DNA of 64,000 nt from Campylobacteraceae bacterium (GTDB lineage: Bacteria; Campylobacterota; Campylobacteria; Campylobacterales; Sulfurovaceae). Below, in pieces: positions 8,438 through 16,436 of the stretch. The notes below the pieces were generated by a model. It saw nothing but the letters and a program-made list of their open reading frames with translations, ran no database searches and was not told the DNA's origin. The stretch's first letter is position 1; every line of letters starts with the position of its first letter. Location: assembly GCA_027081355.1 (NCBI GenBank), contig JALWKP010000100.1, positions 46,668-110,667 on the forward strand, read 5' to 3'. The position numbers and the translations under genes are program-made.

Positions 8438-8570
8438 CTCAGTAGAGTTTAAAGCTTGTTTATCTTTCTTTTAATACCAATAAATGGATATATTTAAATA
8501 TTAGAAAAGCTAAAGAATCTTTAAAAAAATTTTGATAAAATTCCCTTTTAAAAATGTAAAAAGGTTTATT

Positions 8571-8909
8571 ATGAGTATTAAAGCAAATGTTGAAAATATT
8601 TTAATTCAATTAAACTATCCTGTTAATGATGCTACGACAAAACAGTTAGAAAACATTGCAAACAACACTAACGGTTTTTTTGATTTTGCTAAGCATTTAT
8701 TTTCTTTAAATGATGATTTAAAAGCAGTTAATGCTGTTGTTGCAATGTCTAATTCTAAAGATTATTTAAAATTAAAAAGTAATTCTAAGTTAGATTCTGA
8801 AATTGAAAAATTTGAAGAGACAATAAATTCTTGGGCACACAAATATAAAGCCAAATTACAAAAAGTAGAAAATAAAAATACTTATTACATTATTGGCAAA
8901 AACTCTTAA
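8571..8909 (+). CDS. conserved-looking hypothetical protein upstream of uvrD/rep
   Basis: A 112-residue, mostly helical and charged protein with no signal peptide or membrane segment. The ATG at 8571 has AAGG about 7 nt upstream; an earlier in-frame ATG at 8532 is part of the promoter region (TAAAAT at 8536). Its stop codon shares one base with the helicase ATG (TAATG), so the two are translationally coupled. Function unknown; a helicase-associated role is only a guess from the coupling. Confidence 0.75.
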   Translation: MSIKANVENILIQLNYPVNDATTKQLENIANNTNGFFDFAKHLFSLNDDLKAVNAVVAMSNSKDYLKLKSNSKLDSEIEKFEETINSWAHKYKAKLQKVENKNTYYIIGKNS

Positions 8910-10951
8910 TGCCTCTTAGCCGGCTTAATAAACAGCAGCTTGAGGCTGCTACTGCAGATTTTGGTAAAAATTTAATTATTGCAAGTGCTGGAACGGGTAA
9001 GACTTCGACAATAGTCGGGAGGATTGCATATCTTTTAAAGAATGGCACAGAACCGAATAAAATTTTGCTGCTTACCTTTACAAATAAAGCTGCTGCTGAA
9101 ATGACAGCAAGGCTTAAACGTTATTTTGATTCTTCTGTTATTGATAAAATAGAAGCCGGGACTTTTCATGCTGTTTCTTACCGCTGGCTTAAAGCTCGTA
9201 ACCCAAAGCTTACTTTAAAACAGCCGGGTGAATTAAAAACACTTTTTAGAACTGTTTACGAAAAAAGGGCATTCCACCGTTTAAATTTAGGATTAAAACC
9301 TTTTTCTGCAACTTATCTTTACGAATTGTATTCACTGTATCAAAACTCTTGTCTTGATAGTTTTAGCAGCTGGATGCAGGAAAAATATGAAGAACATAAA
9401 CCATTATTAGATATTTACCAAGATATTATCGATGAGTTTGAACAGACAAAAGAAGAATACGGTTTTGCATCGTTTAACGATTTACTAATTTTGGCAATAA
9501 AAAGCATAAAAGAAAAGCCTATTATTTTTGATGAAGTTTTAGTAGATGAGTATCAGGATACAAATACGCTGCAAGAAGCTTTAATAAATACGCTTAACCC
9601 TAAGTCTCTTTTTTGTGTAGGAGATTATGACCAGAGTATATATGCATTTAACGGTGCTAATATAGAAAATATTTCAACTTTTGCAGAGAGATACAGAGGC
9701 GCAAAAGTTTACTCTTTATCTGTAAATTACCGCTCTAGCGAAGCGATTTTAAATTTGGCAAACAGGGTAATTAGCAAGAATGAAAGAATTTACCCAAAAG
9801 AGTTAAAAGTGGGCAGGGTAGGGGAGTCCATACCTCCGAAGCTTTTAATTTACGATACTCTTTTTGAACAATATCAATCGATTGCCAAACTTATAAAATC
9901 TAGCGATACATCTTATGAAGATATAGCTATTATTTTTAGAAATAATTCAAGTGCAGACGGGCTTGAAGCAAGCCTTAGAGAGTTGAATATCCCCTGCAAA
10001 AGAAAAGGGGGCACAAGCTTTTTTGATGCGAAAGAGATAAGGTTCATTTTGGACATTGTTTCTATTGTCACCAACCCAAAAGATTTAATGGCGTTTATCA
10101 GCGTTTTTGAATATGCAAGGAATGTCGGCGCTTCTTTGGCAAAAGATATATTTACATCGCTTAACCATTTTGGCGAGGGGTGTTTAATAAAAGGAATTTT
10201 AAAGCCAACAGTTATGGAATTGCCTAAATTAAAAAGAGTAAATAACAGGCAGCTTGGGCTTTTTGATGACAGTGAGGAGATTGGATTAGCTTCCAGGTTC
10301 GCATTTATGGGTTTTAGCAAAGAGATTTTAACCCATCCTATAATTAAAATTTCAAAAATCGAAAAAGAGGCGCTGCAGTTTTTTGAAAATTTTTACAAAT
10401 TAATAAAAGAGATAAATCCAAACAGCAGTTCTTATGTTATTGTAAATAAAATAATCACATCTAAACTTTATGAATATATAGTAGATTTGCTTTCTTCTCA
10501 AAGAGCTAAATTAAAAACCGGCGAAATCGATTTAAATAAAAAAGAAGAGTCGAAAAAAAGAATTATGCATAAAGCAAGACTATTGCTTGAACTTTCTAAA
10601 CCGTATAGGGAGCTTAGCAGATTTTTAAATGCTATGATTTTAGGCGGCGGAGAACTTAGTGAAGGGGAGGGGGTTAATCTGCTCACAGTGCATGCTTCTA
10701 AAGGATTGGAGTTTAAAGATGTATATATTGTTGATTTGGCCGATAATCGCTTTCCTAACCGTAAATTAATGAGTAAAAACGGCGGAATAGACGAAGAGAG
10801 AAGACTTTTCTATGTAGCCGTAACAAGAGCCCAAAGCAGACTTTATCTCTCTTTTGCTAAATATGATAAAATTAGAAAAGCAGAGTATCAACCGTCTCAA
10901 TTTTTATTTGAAGCAGGGCTGTTAAGGAAGAAAGAAGAGATTAGAGATTAG
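8909..10951 (+). CDS. UvrD/Rep-type ATP-dependent DNA helicase
   Basis: A superfamily 1A 3'-5' helicase of 680 residues for DNA repair or replication restart. Motif I ASAGTGKTS is at residues 25-33 and motif II DEYQDT at 213-218. Also visible are motif III GDYDQSIYAFNGA, motif IV-V region LLTVHASKGLEF and motif VI VAVTRAQSRLYLSFA. The size matches the Campylobacter rep-like helicase rather than the longer UvrD. The last codons and the stop codon come from the heptamer array that begins at 10937. Confidence 0.92.
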   Translation: MPLSRLNKQQLEAATADFGKNLIIASAGTGKTSTIVGRIAYLLKNGTEPNKILLLTFTNKAAAEMTARLKRYFDSSVIDKIEAGTFHAVSYRWLKARNPKLTLKQPGELKTLFRTVYEKRAFHRLNLGLKPFSATYLYELYSLYQNSCLDSFSSWMQEKYEEHKPLLDIYQDIIDEFEQTKEEYGFASFNDLLILAIKSIKEKPIIFDEVLVDEYQDTNTLQEALINTLNPKSLFCVGDYDQSIYAFNGANIENISTFAERYRGAKVYSLSVNYRSSEAILNLANRVISKNERIYPKELKVGRVGESIPPKLLIYDTLFEQYQSIAKLIKSSDTSYEDIAIIFRNNSSADGLEASLRELNIPCKRKGGTSFFDAKEIRFILDIVSIVTNPKDLMAFISVFEYARNVGASLAKDIFTSLNHFGEGCLIKGILKPTVMELPKLKRVNNRQLGLFDDSEEIGLASRFAFMGFSKEILTHPIIKISKIEKEALQFFENFYKLIKEINPNSSSYVIVNKIITSKLYEYIVDLLSSQRAKLKTGEIDLNKKEESKKRIMHKARLLLELSKPYRELSRFLNAMILGGGELSEGEGVNLLTVHASKGLEFKDVYIVDLADNRFPNRKLMSKNGGIDEERRLFYVAVTRAQSRLYLSFAKYDKIRKAEYQPSQFLFEAGLLRKKEEIRD

Positions 10952-11075
10952 AGATTAGAGATTAGAGATTAGAGATTAGAGATTAGAGATTAGAGATTAG
11001 AGATTAGAGATTAGAGATTAGAGATTAGAGATTAGAGATTAGAGATTAGAGATTAGAGATTAGAGATTAGAGATT
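10937..11075 (+). repeat. near-perfect tandem array of GAGATTA, about 20 copies
   Basis: 139 bp of an essentially perfect 7-bp unit. The first two copies encode the helicase C-terminus and its TAG stop. Because 7 is not a multiple of 3, every forward frame meets TAG and every reverse frame meets TAA within 21 nt, so the array cannot be read through on either strand. Two further copies of the unit occur at 63754-63767. Confidence 0.97.
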
Positions 11076-11080
11076 GTTGT

Positions 11081-11118
11081 GCAAATTGGCTCTAAGCCCT
11101 TGGCTTTCTGCTCTAAGC
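11081..11118. repeat. degenerate CTCTAAG-type heptamer remnant
   Basis: Several TGGCTCTAAGC/CTGCTCTAAGC units directly after the GAGATTA array. They are the reverse-complement form of the heptamers found in the larger intergenic elements. Confidence 0.55.
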
Positions 11119-11151
11119 TTTTAATATTGTTCATTTTGAACAATATTAAAA
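11119..11151. terminator. 14-bp AT-rich hairpin between uvrD/rep and tetR
   Basis: A perfect 14-bp inverted repeat with a 5-nt loop (ATTTT) flanked by T-runs on one side and A-runs on the other. It lies exactly at the convergent 3' ends and covers the tetR stop codon, so a bidirectional terminator is the likely role. The stem is AT-rich, so efficiency is uncertain. Confidence 0.6.
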
Positions 11152-11775
11152 TAAGCTATTGTTTTTCTCTTTTATTTTTATTTTGTCCCAAAAGAAGTCG
11201 GTGTGTTTTTCAAATAGTGTTGCTGCTGCTGCCGTGGATTTGTTATCTGCTTTTAGTCTCACAATTTGCAGTTGGTAAAAAAACAGCGGAGCAAAAAACT
11301 CATTAGCTAAAAGCAGAGGGTCTGTTGCTTCTATCATTTCATCCTGCATCATTAAAAAGAATACTATCGATAATTTTTTTACATTTTTTTGGTAAAACTC
11401 TTCGTTGTAAAAAACCCTTAAACGCTCATTATTAAACAGCTCTTGCATCATAAAGCGAAACAGGGTGTCTGTTTCGGTATTGTAACTAATAAGTTTAAAC
11501 ATATTAGAGATATGTTTTAAAAGGGCTTTGCCTTTTTTATAAAGCTCTTTAGGCTCTTTATTTTCAAAAAGATTAATAAGATGACTAGATGCTAAATTTT
11601 CAATAACTTCATCCAAAATAGCTTCTTTATTTTTAAAATGGTTATATATCGCACTCTGCTGAATGCCTACCTGTTTGCCTATCTCCCGCATAGTAGTCGC
11701 TTTATAACCTTTTTGAGCAAAAAGTTGTAATGCAGCAGAATAAATTTTTTCTTTGGTTCCGTTTGGTTTTTTCAA
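11146..11775 (-). CDS. TetR family transcriptional regulator
   Basis: A 209-residue TetR/AcrR-type repressor. The N-terminal HTH is at about residues 26-47 (TTMREIGKQVGIQQSAIYNHF region), followed by a helical ligand-binding domain with no recognisable specificity. The start is TTG at 11775: GAGGAG sits 6 nt upstream. A longer ORF from 11847 would run through the promoter and an operator-like palindrome. Four GAACA-type palindromes upstream suggest autoregulation. No efflux pump or other target gene is found on the divergent side. Confidence 0.88.
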   Translation of the reverse strand: MKKPNGTKEKIYSAALQLFAQKGYKATTMREIGKQVGIQQSAIYNHFKNKEAILDEVIENLASSHLINLFENKEPKELYKKGKALLKHISNMFKLISYNTETDTLFRFMMQELFNNERLRVFYNEEFYQKNVKKLSIVFFLMMQDEMIEATDPLLLANEFFAPLFFYQLQIVRLKADNKSTAAAATLFEKHTDFFWDKIKIKEKNNSLF

Positions 11776-11818
11776 AAAATACTCCTCGAATAAATATAGA
11801 GAAAGAAAATAAGACGTA

Positions 11819-11824
11819 ATTATA
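11819..11824 (-). promoter_or_regulatory. -10 hexamer for tetR
   Basis: TATAAT on the minus strand, about 44 bp before the TTG start. The first operator-like palindrome (11827-11838) begins 2 bp upstream of it, in the -10/-35 spacer, a placement that would block RNA polymerase. Confidence 0.55.
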
Positions 11825-11826
11825 CA

Positions 11827-11956
11827 GAACAATTGTTCATTTGTCAAGAGAAAATCAAGTATTCAATAAGAACAACCGTTCATACTAAGAGAGTTGATAT
11901 ATGAACAGCTGTTCTTTTAAATAAAGGGTTTATTTTTTTATTATGAACAAATGTTC
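11827..11956. promoter_or_regulatory. four operator-like palindromes GAACA-N2-TGTTC
   Basis: Sites are at 11827-11838, 11870-11881, 11903-11914 and 11945-11956. Sites 1 and 3 are perfect 12-bp palindromes. Site 4 (GAACAAATGTTC) keeps both GAACA/TGTTC arms around a non-palindromic centre. Site 2 keeps GAAC/GTTC only. Centre-to-centre distances are 43, 33 and 42 bp, close to 4, 3 and 4 helical turns, so bound dimers would lie on one face. The adjacent TetR gene makes it the natural binder. Confidence 0.65.
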
Positions 11957-12096
11957 TTATTTCTTTTTATATGAATTGTTACAGTTGTTTATTGTATAAA
12001 AATAAAAATTTTAAAGTTAAATTATTTTTTTGTTAATAATACGGGAAGAGGTTAAACATAAAGACTGCTGTCATATAATTTCCTTAAAAACTGGAC

Positions 12097-12393
12097 TGCG
12101 CAAAAACTTGGAATTTCCTGGAGGCGAGACTTTAGTCTCGCAAGAATATTACAAATAAATGGCAACAACAAGATAAGGCTAAAGTTTTAAACTTAAAACG
12201 TTGCAGGGCAGGGTAAATGCCATTAAATTAAGAATTATATATCTCTATAAAGACAACCACCTCGGTCATTCCCGCGAAAGCGAGACTGTTCAAAAACTTG
12301 TAAAACAATGAAAAAGAGACTTTCTCACAGAGAGTGCAAGAGTAATAAGCGAGACTAAAGTCTCGCCTCCAGGAAATTCCAAGTTTTTGCGCA
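12097..12393. repeat. perfect 45-bp inverted repeat with 207-bp spacer
   Basis: The arms at 12097-12141 and 12349-12393 are exact reverse complements. Each arm has an inner palindrome, GCGAGACT-N2-AGTCTCGC. The spacer has no credible ORF and holds a fragment of a TCATTCCCGCGAAAGC palindrome family that also occurs at 63710. Structure resembles a MITE, but no target duplication is obvious. Confidence 0.85.
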
Positions 12394-12440
12394 CTCTCAA
12401 GCGGTAATTAGTCAAAAAACGGTATTGCGGAGCAGCGTAA

Positions 12441-12549
12441 GAGGCTGTGAAAAAACTTAGGATTTCTTGAAAGTGAGACTTTTAAATGGCAACAAAAGGA
12501 TGAGGCTAGAGCCTCATTTTCGTTGATTTCTAGGTTTTTTCACAGTCTC
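12441..12549. repeat. imperfect inverted repeat related to the 12097 element
   Basis: Arms of about 25 bp (GAGGCTGTGAAAAAACTTAG and its imperfect complement) enclose a hairpin GAGGC-TAGA-GCCTC. The arm sequence, and the AATGGCAACAA motif inside, resemble the 12097 element, so the two share an origin. Confidence 0.7.
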
Positions 12550-12710
12550 TAAGTCCATTCTTATTATTCAATACCTGGCAGACTCCTATTAGTTTTTATT
12601 TGATTAACATAATATATATTATCTAAAATAAATTTTAGCAATTTTCCCCTATTTAATATGGTCATAAATGGACAAAGATAATTTTAATTAAAATTTAAGT
12701 TAGAATAGTT

Positions 12711-12716
12711 TATAAT
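12711..12716 (+). promoter_or_regulatory. -10 hexamer for the CI-like regulator
   Basis: TATAAT 27 bp before the ATG at 12743. Confidence 0.5.
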
Positions 12717-12742
12717 GAACCATAGTAAAAAGGAGGGTTTTT

Positions 12743-13243
12743 ATGTATAATGCTAAAGAGTTGTTGTCCAGAATGAAAGATGTTGCTTCTGTTAATTCAA
12801 ATTCGGCTTTGGCAAAACTTTTGAATGTCAGTTATAATACGTTAAATACTTGGTTAAAACGTAACAAATTGCCGCAAGAAGTTATTTTAGGTTTTTCAAA
12901 TAGATACAATTGTTCTTTAGATTACTTAATTAAAGGAGACAAAAATAATAATTCTTTTAAAAATGAAAATATAAGCGCAGAAGTTGATGAACTGCCCTAC
13001 TTTGGAACTTTTGAATCTTTAAATTTAAATTATGGTTCAAACGTAAAAATTGATACTGCTAATATCTATTCTGGCGGATTTTATCTTTTAAAAAAGAACG
13101 ATATATATTTTGTGGCTCAAGCATTAATTAATCCTTTTTCTGAAAAAGTAAAATTAACTGATGGTGCTTTAATTGATAAAATTATAACAATGCAAGAATT
13201 TTTAAATATAAAAATCGGGCTTATTTTAAAGGCTGTGCGATAA
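12743..13243 (+). CDS. CI-repressor-like HTH regulator
   Basis: A 166-residue protein with an N-terminal lambda-repressor-like HTH (residues ~20-50; ALAKLLNVSYNTLNTWLKR) and the sequence LDYLIKG typical of phage CI-type helix-turn-helix domains. The C-terminal half is short and may be a degenerate S24-like fold; no Ser-Lys catalytic dyad can be assigned. AAGGAGG is a strong ribosome site. It stands alone, with repeat DNA on both sides, and has no phage genes around it. Targets are unknown. Confidence 0.82.
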   Translation: MYNAKELLSRMKDVASVNSNSALAKLLNVSYNTLNTWLKRNKLPQEVILGFSNRYNCSLDYLIKGDKNNNSFKNENISAEVDELPYFGTFESLNLNYGSNVKIDTANIYSGGFYLLKKNDIYFVAQALINPFSEKVKLTDGALIDKIITMQEFLNIKIGLILKAVR

Positions 13244-13298
13244 ATATCTGTTTTTTGTTGGATATTGATTTTAGCTAAAAGTTTATTTTTTTATAATA

Positions 13299-13497
13299 GA
13301 ACCCTCTGAAAAACCATGAATTTCACTCAAGACAGTTATAATTTTTCGCTTCGCGAACGCAAAAAAATTTTATTAAAAAGAGCAAACGCAAGCGCCCCTT
13401 CGGGGTTAAGTGCTCTTTTTTAGCCTTATGGATAACATAAAATTTTTTGCTAAAATTATAAAGCTTTCGTTTAATTTATAGTTTTTCAGAGGGGTTC
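13299..13497 (+). repeat. 199-bp structured element with terminal inverted repeats, copy 1
   Basis: The ends are GAACCCTCTGAAAAAC and its complement with one extra C. The interior has TATAAT at 13337, a CGCTTCGCG hairpin, and a GC-rich hairpin with a CCCC-TTCG-GGGG tetraloop nested in AGAGC/GCTCT and followed by T6. A second copy of the core lies at 36901. Promoter plus terminator-like hairpin in both copies suggests a small RNA of roughly 70 nt. Confidence 0.65.
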
Positions 13498-13652
13498 AAT
13501 ATATTAATCCGATTTAAAAATCTTACCCGTTTTTTAAGTTTTTGTGAATATGTTATTCCATTGAACTTAGGTTATTATAAAAACCACCCTGCTCTTTTAC
13601 TGCTTTAATATTAAAATTATGTTATAGTTATAGAAAAATAAGTATATAAAAA

Positions 13653-16436
13653 ATGGCAAAAAAGAAAAGAAAACATTTTATTAAATTAAATAATAAAATA
13701 AGGGCACTGTTTAACGGTGAGCCTTTTGACAGTGCTATTAAAAATTTTGATGATGATATGCTTTACGGTTTAATTATGCTGTTTGATGGCTATAACGGCT
13801 CTTTGGATAGAAATAATATTATAAAATATATTAGAAGAGTTTGGAGCGAAGCTGACTTTTATACGCGAAAAGTGATAGTTGATTTTTTAGATGACAAATT
13901 TAAATTAAAAAAGAGCCAAAAAAGAGATAAAGTTGAATTGATACTTTCGTTTTTGGATGAGACAGAAACAACTCCGCAGGAAGATGAATATATTTTATCT
14001 GAATTTATAGATACAAAATTGTCTAAAATAACTAAAGATAAAGTGTTGAAAAAATTAGCATATCTACGGATGAATGATATTTTAGACAGTTTTAGCAAAG
14101 AGTTGGATATTGAATTTGCCGGCAATGATACTATCGAATTTATTATCAAGCACGAAAGCGAAATAGATGGCAAAGAGTTTAAGATAGCGCTATTGTGTTC
14201 TATTAAATTAGACATTTCTTTAAATTCACTGATTAAAAAAGAGCATAGTGAGGCAATCGGGTATTTAAAAGGCTTTAAGGAAAAAGCAAAAGAGTTAAAA
14301 TTACAGGAGTTTGAAGAGTTTAAAGAAGAAATTTTAAAATCGGAATATTTTGACAGCAGCGAGATATATGAAATTTTAAAAGCTGTTAAAGAGCCGTTGA
14401 ACAATCTATACCACTGCCCTATTCCATTCAAATCAGTAAAAAAGGTTTTAAAGTCAATTGACAAAAAGCTTGCTGTTTCAAAAAATAGATTGAATTTTTT
14501 AATTTCTAAAGAATTTACAACCCCGTTATTTGGCATTAGATTGAAATATGATGTTATTTTAGATTACGAAAAGAAAGTTTTATATGGTTCAATTTGGACA
14601 AATAATATAAAAGAAGATTTGAACAGTATAGATATAATAAATGAAAAGGCTGTTATAGAATTTAATCTTTTTGTAGAAGAGTTGCTTGAAAAACTAAAAG
14701 AGAGTGCAAAACCTTTAACTTTTAACAGTGAATATTACGAAGAGTTTATAATTAAATTTATTGCCCCTATTGTCGAGACTAATAGAGCTTTGAAGTTAAA
14801 AAGTAAAATTGCAAGAAGAGTGCTTTATCACTTTAACGAAGAGATTAAAGAGAAAAAAGAGCAGCATAAACGGCAGGAACTGCTGGCTAAAACTATTAGG
14901 GATTTTAAACTGCTCTTTCCTGCGGCAAGGTCACTAAAGCGGGAAATTATTTTTAATGTTGGTCATACAAACAGTGGTAAGACTTATGCAGCGCTAAATG
15001 AGTTAAAAAAAGCAGACAGCGGGCTTTATTTGGCGCCGCTTAGGCTTTTGGCGCTTGAAGGGTATGAAAATTTAAACGCAAACGGAGTTAAATGCTCGCT
15101 AATAACGGGAGAAGAAGAGATAATAGACGAAGACTCTATGCATGTAAGCTCTACTATTGAAATGATGAACCCCGATATTGAAGTTGAAGTGTGTGTAATA
15201 GACGAAATACAGATGATTGCAGACCGAGACCGCGGCTGGGCTTGGGCAAATGCGTTAATCGGCGCGCCTGCTAAAAAGGTTATACTAACAGGTTCAAGTG
15301 ATGCGTTAGAGGTTGTTAAAGAGATAGCAAAATATCTTAATGAGCCGTTAACCGTAGTTGGATTTGAGAGAAAAAATCCGTTAAAACTGCTTAGCAAGCC
15401 GACTTTGCTTGATAAACTGGAGCCAAACAGCGCGATTGTAACATTTTCGCGCAAAGAGGTTTTAGCTTTAAAAAACAGAATTTCGCCGTTTTTTAAAGTT
15501 TCGGTAATTTACGGCAACCTCTCACCCGAAGTCCGCCGCGAAGAGGCGCGCCGTTTTAGAGAGGGAGAGAGTGAAGTGCTGATTGCAACCGATGCAATTG
15601 CTATGGGGCTTAATTTGCCGATTAAAACTATTCTTTTTGCAAGAGATAATAAATTCGACGGTTTGCAAAGACGGGAACTGACAACATCGGAAATTTTGCA
15701 AATTTCGGGGCGCGCGGGAAGATACGGCATGCACGAAAACGGTTATGTAGGCGCAATTGACCGCCCTACTCTCTCTACTATTAAAGAAAAATTTAACAAA
15801 AATCTTAAGCCAATAGAGTTGCCTATTTCGGTAATGGCTTCGCTTGACCATATTATTTTAATAGGCGAAATTTTGCAAACTGAAAACCTGTATGAAATTT
15901 TAAGCTTTTTTGCGCAAAATATGGAATTTGAAGGACCGTTTGTGGCTGCAAATATCGATTCTATGATGGAGGTTGCGGCTATTGTGGATGAGTATAATTT
16001 GGATTTGGTTTCAAAATACCATTTGGCTTGCGCTCCTGTTTCGGTTAGCTCTCCTTATTTAGAAAAGGTATTTCACAAAATTTTAAAGTTTTTAGAAGAA
16101 GGCAAAACAGTTCCTTTTAACGAACCTAAAAATTTACCTAACAGAGCAATCAGTTATAATGCTCTGCTTAACGCAGAAGATAGGGTTAAAGAGGTTTCTT
16201 TGTATTTATGGCTTAGTTTTAAATTTAAAGATAAATTTCCCGATATAGAGATTGCAAAAAAATCAAGAGATAATTTGAACAGATATATAGAAAAATCGCT
16301 AAAAGAGGCGAATTTTTCAAAAGAGTGCAAGGTTTGCGGCAAAGAGCTGGATATTACTTACCGTTTTATGATTTGCGACAGCTGTTACAATAGGCGCAAA
16401 CGCGGTTACAAAAAAAGAAAAGAGCATAAAAAATGA
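13653..16436 (+). CDS. SUV3-like ATP-dependent RNA helicase
   Basis: A 927-residue superfamily 2 helicase of the SUV3 type, best known from mitochondrial RNA turnover. Residues 1-420 are a family-specific helical region. Walker A GHTNSGKT is at 437-444, the SUV3-type DEIQ box at 517-520, and TGSSDA follows. The motif V-like segment is ATDAIAMGLNLP and motif VI is QISGRAGRYG. The C-terminus has four cysteines (CKVCGKEL, ICDSC) that could bind zinc, then a Lys/Arg-rich tail likely to contact RNA. It overlaps truD by 4 bp (ATGA), suggesting coupled expression. The start has a weak ribosome site. Family confident; RNA substrate inferred. Confidence 0.88.
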   Translation: MAKKKRKHFIKLNNKIRALFNGEPFDSAIKNFDDDMLYGLIMLFDGYNGSLDRNNIIKYIRRVWSEADFYTRKVIVDFLDDKFKLKKSQKRDKVELILSFLDETETTPQEDEYILSEFIDTKLSKITKDKVLKKLAYLRMNDILDSFSKELDIEFAGNDTIEFIIKHESEIDGKEFKIALLCSIKLDISLNSLIKKEHSEAIGYLKGFKEKAKELKLQEFEEFKEEILKSEYFDSSEIYEILKAVKEPLNNLYHCPIPFKSVKKVLKSIDKKLAVSKNRLNFLISKEFTTPLFGIRLKYDVILDYEKKVLYGSIWTNNIKEDLNSIDIINEKAVIEFNLFVEELLEKLKESAKPLTFNSEYYEEFIIKFIAPIVETNRALKLKSKIARRVLYHFNEEIKEKKEQHKRQELLAKTIRDFKLLFPAARSLKREIIFNVGHTNSGKTYAALNELKKADSGLYLAPLRLLALEGYENLNANGVKCSLITGEEEIIDEDSMHVSSTIEMMNPDIEVEVCVIDEIQMIADRDRGWAWANALIGAPAKKVILTGSSDALEVVKEIAKYLNEPLTVVGFERKNPLKLLSKPTLLDKLEPNSAIVTFSRKEVLALKNRISPFFKVSVIYGNLSPEVRREEARRFREGESEVLIATDAIAMGLNLPIKTILFARDNKFDGLQRRELTTSEILQISGRAGRYGMHENGYVGAIDRPTLSTIKEKFNKNLKPIELPISVMASLDHIILIGEILQTENLYEILSFFAQNMEFEGPFVAANIDSMMEVAAIVDEYNLDLVSKYHLACAPVSVSSPYLEKVFHKILKFLEEGKTVPFNEPKNLPNRAISYNALLNAEDRVKEVSLYLWLSFKFKDKFPDIEIAKKSRDNLNRYIEKSLKEANFSKECKVCGKELDITYRFMICDSCYNRRKRGYKKRKEHKK

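Noticed and set aside
10937..11075. Tandem array as a possible CRISPR
   Set aside because: Units are 7 bp and contiguous with no spacers; no cas genes are nearby.
11119..11151. Hairpin with GTTC/GAAC as a fifth TetR operator
   Set aside because: The half-sites are in the reverse order (GTTC-N5-GAAC) compared with the four upstream sites (GAAC..GTTC), and it lies at convergent gene ends, so a terminator fits better.
12743..13243. Remnant prophage around the CI-like regulator
   Set aside because: No integrase, structural, lysis or attachment-site sequences were found on either side.
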